From the NCBI GenBank assembly GCA_030425195.1, contig JAUIAV010000007.1, positions 62,001 to 126,000 of the forward strand: a DNA stretch of 64,000 bases. The letters run 5' to 3'. Below are positions 60,467 through 64,000 of this stretch, one piece after another (position 1 is the stretch's first letter; each line of letters starts with the position of its first letter). The notes under the pieces are model-generated. The model was not told where the DNA came from. It worked only from the letters and a program-made list of their open reading frames with translations, and made no database searches. The translations under genes and the position numbers were made by a program. This DNA comes from Gammaproteobacteria bacterium. GTDB lineage: Bacteria > Pseudomonadota > Gammaproteobacteria > Pseudomonadales > Azotimanducaceae.

Positions 60467-61969
60467 CAGGACCACCTGAGGCTGAGCGTTGGCCTGCGAG
60501 AGCACGGCCACACCAGCCTGCTGGAGGATCTGAGCCTTGGTCAGAGCCGCAGTTTCGGCCGCGAAGTCCGCATCCTGAATCCGGCCGCGGGAAGCGGACA
60601 GATTTTCAGAGACGGCCTGGAGGCCGGAGATCGTGGACTCGAACCGGTTCTGGATGGCGCCCAGCTCGCTTCGAAGCGTGCTGATCACCGTCAGAGCCGA
60701 GTCGACCCGCGAAATCGTGTTGTTGGAGTCGGCAACCGAGGTCACGTTCACCGTGGACAGCGTGTTGGTGTCCAGGGCGATGGTGAAGTTCGCGGATCCG
60801 AGACCCATGTCATCGCCATCGCCGGTGATGATGATGTTCTCGTTGGCCGTGAAGGTCAGCCGGCCGCCATTGACTGCCGTCGCATCGGTGCTTGTCGCGG
60901 TGGCGTTGGCCACGGTACCGATCGTGCCGTCCAGGAATTCGACGCCATTCACCGTCGTGGCACCACCTGCACCAGCGGTGATACCGCCAGCCACACCGCC
61001 GGCCACGTCCTGACCGATGATGATGTCGCGGCCGTCAGAGGCCGAAAGACGCAGATCGCCGCCGGACAGCGCCGCGGTCACACCCGTGTTCGAGGACTGG
61101 GCATTGATGGCAGCCGCAATCTGGGAAGTGGTCAGGACACCGTTCGTTTCCTGGCTGTAGGAAGCGAAGATGTCCTGGCCGTTGATCCGCAGGCTGTAGG
61201 TCGCACCCACGCCCGTACCCGTGGTGTCCGCGATCGAAAGCTCGACGTTGGTTGCCGCCGTCGCCGTCAGTCCGGATACACCGGAGTTGTTGATGGCTTC
61301 CGCCTTGGCGAAGGCGCTGCCGGCATTCTGTCCGGCGCCCGTGCCCGCAACGGAAGCACCGACGGTGACTGCCGCATTGGAACCGACCTGAATGGTGCCG
61401 GCACCGGAGAGCGCAGTGGTATTCACTTCGGTCGCGGAGGTTGCGGTCGCCACCTGGCCGATCTGGTTGGTGCGCACGCTGGTACCGAGGCTGATGCTGA
61501 TGGTCTCGCCGACGTTCGCGCCCACCTGGAAGGTGGCAGTGCCCAGGGAGCCGTCCAGCACTTTCTGACCGTTGAACGAGGTCTGACGGGCAATCCGGTC
61601 GATCTCGTCGAGGCGCTGCTGAACTTCGTTGTCCAGCGCCGCACGGTCGGAAGCAGAGTTCGTCACGTTGGCGGACTGAATGGCCAGCTCGCGGATCCGC
61701 TGCAGGTTGTTGGTCAGCTCGCCGAGAGCACTTTCTGCCGTCTGAGCCAGAGAGATGCCGTCGCTCGCGTTCCGCACCGCCTGGTTCAGGCCGCGAATCT
61801 GCGTGGTGAAGCGCTCGGCGATCGCGAGACCTGCCGCGTCGTCTTTCGCGCTGTTGATCCGAAGGCCCGTGGAAAGACGCTCGAGAGAGGTCGCCAGAGC
61901 ACTCTGGGAGTTGTTGAGGTTCCGCTGCGCGTTGAGCGACAGAACGTTGGTATTGATTCCAAGGGCCAT
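60452..61969 (-). CDS. fliC: flagellin FliC
   Basis: The filament subunit, 505 residues. Conserved D0/D1 ends are evident: M-A-L-G-I-N-T-N-V-L-S-L-N-A-Q at the N-terminus, the L-Q-R-I-R-E-L-A-I-Q motif near residue 88-97, and the C-terminal S-A-S-R-G-R-I-Q-D-A-D-F-A-A-E and Q-A-N-A-Q-P-Q. The centre is variable and includes a flagellin IN motif. AAGGAGAG 7 bases before the ATG is a strong ribosome site, and a sigma-28 promoter lies about 80 bases upstream. Confidence 0.97.
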   Translation of the reverse strand: MALGINTNVLSLNAQRNLNNSQSALATSLERLSTGLRINSAKDDAAGLAIAERFTTQIRGLNQAVRNASDGISLAQTAESALGELTNNLQRIRELAIQSANVTNSASDRAALDNEVQQRLDEIDRIARQTSFNGQKVLDGSLGTATFQVGANVGETISISLGTSVRTNQIGQVATATSATEVNTTALSGAGTIQVGSNAAVTVGASVAGTGAGQNAGSAFAKAEAINNSGVSGLTATAATNVELSIADTTGTGVGATYSLRINGQDIFASYSQETNGVLTTSQIAAAINAQSSNTGVTAALSGGDLRLSASDGRDIIIGQDVAGGVAGGITAGAGGATTVNGVEFLDGTIGTVANATATSTDATAVNGGRLTFTANENIIITGDGDDMGLGSANFTIALDTNTLSTVNVTSVADSNNTISRVDSALTVISTLRSELGAIQNRFESTISGLQAVSENLSASRGRIQDADFAAETAALTKAQILQQAGVAVLSQANAQPQVVLSLLQ

Positions 61970-62046
61970 GAAACACTCTCCTTAGGTAGTTCTTCAGCCG
62001 GTTCAGTGGTCGACCCCGAAGGGAATCACTCGCCACTTGTTCCCCT

Positions 62047-62073
62047 ATATCGGGTGGCTGTCGGAAAACCTTA
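62047..62073 (-). promoter_or_regulatory. sigma-28 (FliA) promoter of fliC
   Basis: On the minus strand TAAGGTTT, an 11-base spacer and CCCGATAT; 13 of 16 positions match the FliA consensus. The -10 ends about 77 bases before the fliC ATG. Confidence 0.82.
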
Positions 62074-62139
62074 GGAATTTCGGTGTAATTGCGGGCCAGT
62101 TAACGTTCGCGCCGTGCATCCGACCCGGGACGGCCCCAG

Positions 62140-62202
62140 GGAGCCTCTGAACAAGTATGCGCAACGCTGGCTTACGGAGCATTCGAATGTCCGGGAGGCT
62201 CC
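62140..62202. repeat. inverted repeat after flgL
   Basis: GGAGCCTC (62140-62147) and GAGGCTCC (62195-62202) are perfect inverted arms with a 47-base loop, the second touching the flgL stop. It may help end the flgL message. The remainder of the fliC-flgL gap (61970-62202) holds the fliC promoter. Confidence 0.4.
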
Positions 62203-63396
62203 TTAGAGGAAGTTGAACAGTGACAGGCCCTGCACCCGGGTGTAGGCCTGCTGCGCGGCCTGCAGTCCGGTGAGCTGCAGATTCAACCGGCCTACCGCTT
62301 CCGCGAAATCCAGATCGCGCAGATCGCTCCGCGTGGTCTGCAGCTGAAGCTCGTATTCGTCGTTGGCGCCGGCCTGCGTGTCCAACTGGGAGAGACGGGT
62401 ACCCACGTCCGTGCGCACCTCCACCAGCCGGTCGATGGCCTGGTCCAGATTGGCCAGGCCGCTGTTGAGCGCCGTCCGGGTCTGCGCGCGCGCCATATCC
62501 GTCTCGCCCGTATTCTCGAGGGCCGTGGCGATGGCATCCAGCGTCGCGAACATGCTCTGGAAGCTGCTCGGCGCCACCTGGAAGCGGTCAGCCGGATCCG
62601 GAACGCCTTCGATACGCACCTCGATGCCGCGGAAGGCGATGGTTTCACCTTCCGTGTAGGAGCCGGACTGGACCACCCCGCCACCGGAATCCACCACGTC
62701 GAAGGTATCGCTGCCGGTGAAGACGATCTCGTAGGTGTCGCCGTCGTAGGCCGCCGGATCCACCACCGCACCGGGCAGGATGAGTCCCCCGCCCGTGTTG
62801 CCGGACGCTGCGGCCACGGCAAAGGTGCCGTTGCCGGTAGGCACTTCGAAAAAGACGGCCGATCCCGGATCTCCATCGGGAATCTGCCGGGATTCGCTGA
62901 TCCGAAGCTGCCGCTGCCCCTGATCGCCGTTGTAGACCACCCCGGCTGCGGTCCGGGAGAAAGGCTCGGAGCGACTCCTGAACCCGGCGAACAGATACTC
63001 ACCCTGGCCGTTCTGGCTGTTCGCCACCTCCAGCAGGGAGTCGGCGAGCTGCCGGATCTCGGTGGCGATCAGGCCGCGGCTCGCGGGGGTGTAGGTATCG
63101 TTGCTGCCCTGAACCACCAGCTCCCGGGCGCGCTGCAGCACATCCGTGGCATTGGACAGGGCATTGTCTTCCAGCGACAGGCGTACTCTGGCGAGCTCAC
63201 CGTTCTCCCGGAACTGGGTGATCCGCTCCAGAGTGGCATCCAGCTCCATGATCCGCTGAGTGGCCAGCGGATCGTCTGACGGCTTCACGATCCGATTACC
63301 CGTGGAGACCTGCAGCTGGGTTCGGGCCAGCTCAGACTGCTGATCGAGGATGGAATTGATGGCCAGACGCTGCATGGCGACGGTGGATATCCGCAT
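62203..63396 (-). CDS. flgL: flagellar hook-associated protein FlgL
   Basis: HAP3, the hook-filament junction protein, 397 residues. The N-terminus is M-R-I-S-T-V-A-M-Q-R, followed by L-Q-V-S-T-G-N-R-I-V-K-P-S-D-D-P, and the C-terminus has the flagellin-like L-Q-A-A-Q-Q-A-Y-T-R-V. It starts 5 bases after the flgK stop. FlgN is its export chaperone. Confidence 0.96.
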   Translation of the reverse strand: MRISTVAMQRLAINSILDQQSELARTQLQVSTGNRIVKPSDDPLATQRIMELDATLERITQFRENGELARVRLSLEDNALSNATDVLQRARELVVQGSNDTYTPASRGLIATEIRQLADSLLEVANSQNGQGEYLFAGFRSRSEPFSRTAAGVVYNGDQGQRQLRISESRQIPDGDPGSAVFFEVPTGNGTFAVAAASGNTGGGLILPGAVVDPAAYDGDTYEIVFTGSDTFDVVDSGGGVVQSGSYTEGETIAFRGIEVRIEGVPDPADRFQVAPSSFQSMFATLDAIATALENTGETDMARAQTRTALNSGLANLDQAIDRLVEVRTDVGTRLSQLDTQAGANDEYELQLQTTRSDLRDLDFAEAVGRLNLQLTGLQAAQQAYTRVQGLSLFNFL

Positions 63397-63401
63397 TGCT
63401 G

Positions 63402-64000
63402 TTACGTCCTGGTCATGTTCAGAACGGTCTGGAAGAGCACGTCGGCCACGCCGATCATCTGTGCCGTCGCCTGGTAGGCCTGCTGGAAGCGGATCATGTC
63501 GGCCGCCTCCTCATCCAGGTTCACGCCGGATACCGACAGCTGCTCGGTGATGGCCTGCTCCGTGATCGCATTCTGCGCGGTGAGACTGATGCCCGAGCGC
63601 CGGGTATCCGTGGCCACCTGGGAGACCAGGCTTTCGAACCGTTCCTGAACGCTCACGTTGCCGCCGCTGAAGATGCCTGAATCAAAGGCATCGGACAGGG
63701 CCTGAGCATTGCGGTTGTCACCGACGCCGCCTGCGTTCGAGGTGACCGTGAACGTATCACCGGCCGCCGGGGCGCCGCTGATCGTCACTTCCCAGCCGTT
63801 CACCTGAATAGGCGCATCCGGCGTGTAGGCGAAGCTGCCGCTCCCGTTCACGGAATAGGTGGCTGCATCCAGGAACTCGATGGTCACGGGATCGAGCAGC
63901 GCGGGATCGGTGACATCGACCACCCTGTCGCCACCGATGGATCCGCCGCCCGTGTTGCTGAGTGCGGCGTTGCTCACCACCGGCAGAGCGGCTGCCAGAG
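63402..64000 (-). CDS. flgK: flagellar hook-associated protein FlgK, C-terminal part
   Basis: HAP1, C-terminal end only; the frame is open to the window edge, about 199 residues seen. It has N-T-G-G-G-S-I-G and D-P-A-L-L-D-P-V-T-I-E-F in the variable region, then the conserved end G-V-N-L-D-E-E-A-A-D-M-I-R-F-Q-Q-A-Y-Q-A-T-A, which is diagnostic. A GTG at 63980 is internal, not a start. Confidence 0.95.
   Translation of the reverse strand, partial: LAAALPVVSNAALSNTGGGSIGGDRVVDVTDPALLDPVTIEFLDAATYSVNGSGSFAYTPDAPIQVNGWEVTISGAPAAGDTFTVTSNAGGVGDNRNAQALSDAFDSGIFSGGNVSVQERFESLVSQVATDTRRSGISLTAQNAITEQAITEQLSVSGVNLDEEAADMIRFQQAYQATAQMIGVADVLFQTVLNMTRT

Noticed and set aside
1-64000. tRNA, rRNA, prophage or transposase genes
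   Set aside because: None was seen by eye on either strand; a tRNA scan would confirm.

Overview
The window is dense, GC-rich (about 60-65 % by eye) DNA from a motile gammaproteobacterium. The flagellar regulators are of the polar-flagellum type (FleQ/FleS/FleR, FlhF, FlhG, FliA/FlgM). The stator pair looks like sodium-driven PomAB, and the FadD-, PhyH- and nitronate-type enzymes fit a heterotrophic, probably marine relative of the Pseudomonadales. This placement is inferred from gene content; there is no rRNA here to confirm it. No phage, insertion sequence, CRISPR array, tRNA or rRNA was seen.

Layout. 1-12 kb is housekeeping and small metabolism: the cysS 3' end, an FAD monooxygenase, an M20 peptidase, a stand-alone HNH nuclease, a SPOR lipoprotein, RarD, glyoxalase II, a cupin, TesB, a peroxiredoxin, a Nudix hydrolase and an EamA exporter. 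11-16 kb is an iron module: an esterase diverging across a Fur box from a TonB siderophore receptor, followed by a membrane protein and a PepSY-type membrane reductase. 16-25 kb holds pyrF and a set of acyl or nitro-compound catabolic genes (SDR, ThDP enzyme, nitronate monooxygenase, APH-like kinase, PhyH oxygenase, GyrI-like protein, acyl-CoA synthetase). 25-30 kb holds envelope proteins (DUF2207, LemA, DUF2254) and the most notable gene of the window. At 27653-27994 (minus) a 113-residue ArsC/glutaredoxin-like protein has an in-frame TGA exactly at the first position of its redox motif (U-T-S-C). It has a good Shine-Dalgarno upstream of the TGA and a bacterial SECIS-like hairpin at the right distance after it, so it is most likely a selenoprotein that conventional gene calling would truncate.

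30-64 kb is a nearly continuous flagellar locus. Rightward: flgA, flgM, flgN, a PilZ protein, fliK, then fliLMNOPQR-flhBA-flhF-flhG-fliA and a DUF2802 gene. Leftward: pomA-pomB; then fliJIHGFE, fleR and fleS; then fleQ; then fliT, fliS, fliD, flaG, fliC, flgL and the end of flgK. A STAS-like gene and a MarR-type regulator are inserted. The promoters fit the usual cascade: sigma-54 elements (GG-N10-GC) stand before flgA, fliL and fleS, and sigma-28 elements before flgMN, fliC and (weaker) pomA. FleQ with sigma-54 would drive the basal body and FleSR, FlgM would hold FliA until hook completion, and FliA would then drive flagellin, stator and FlgM itself. Chemotaxis genes and the flgB-J rod/hook genes are not in the window.
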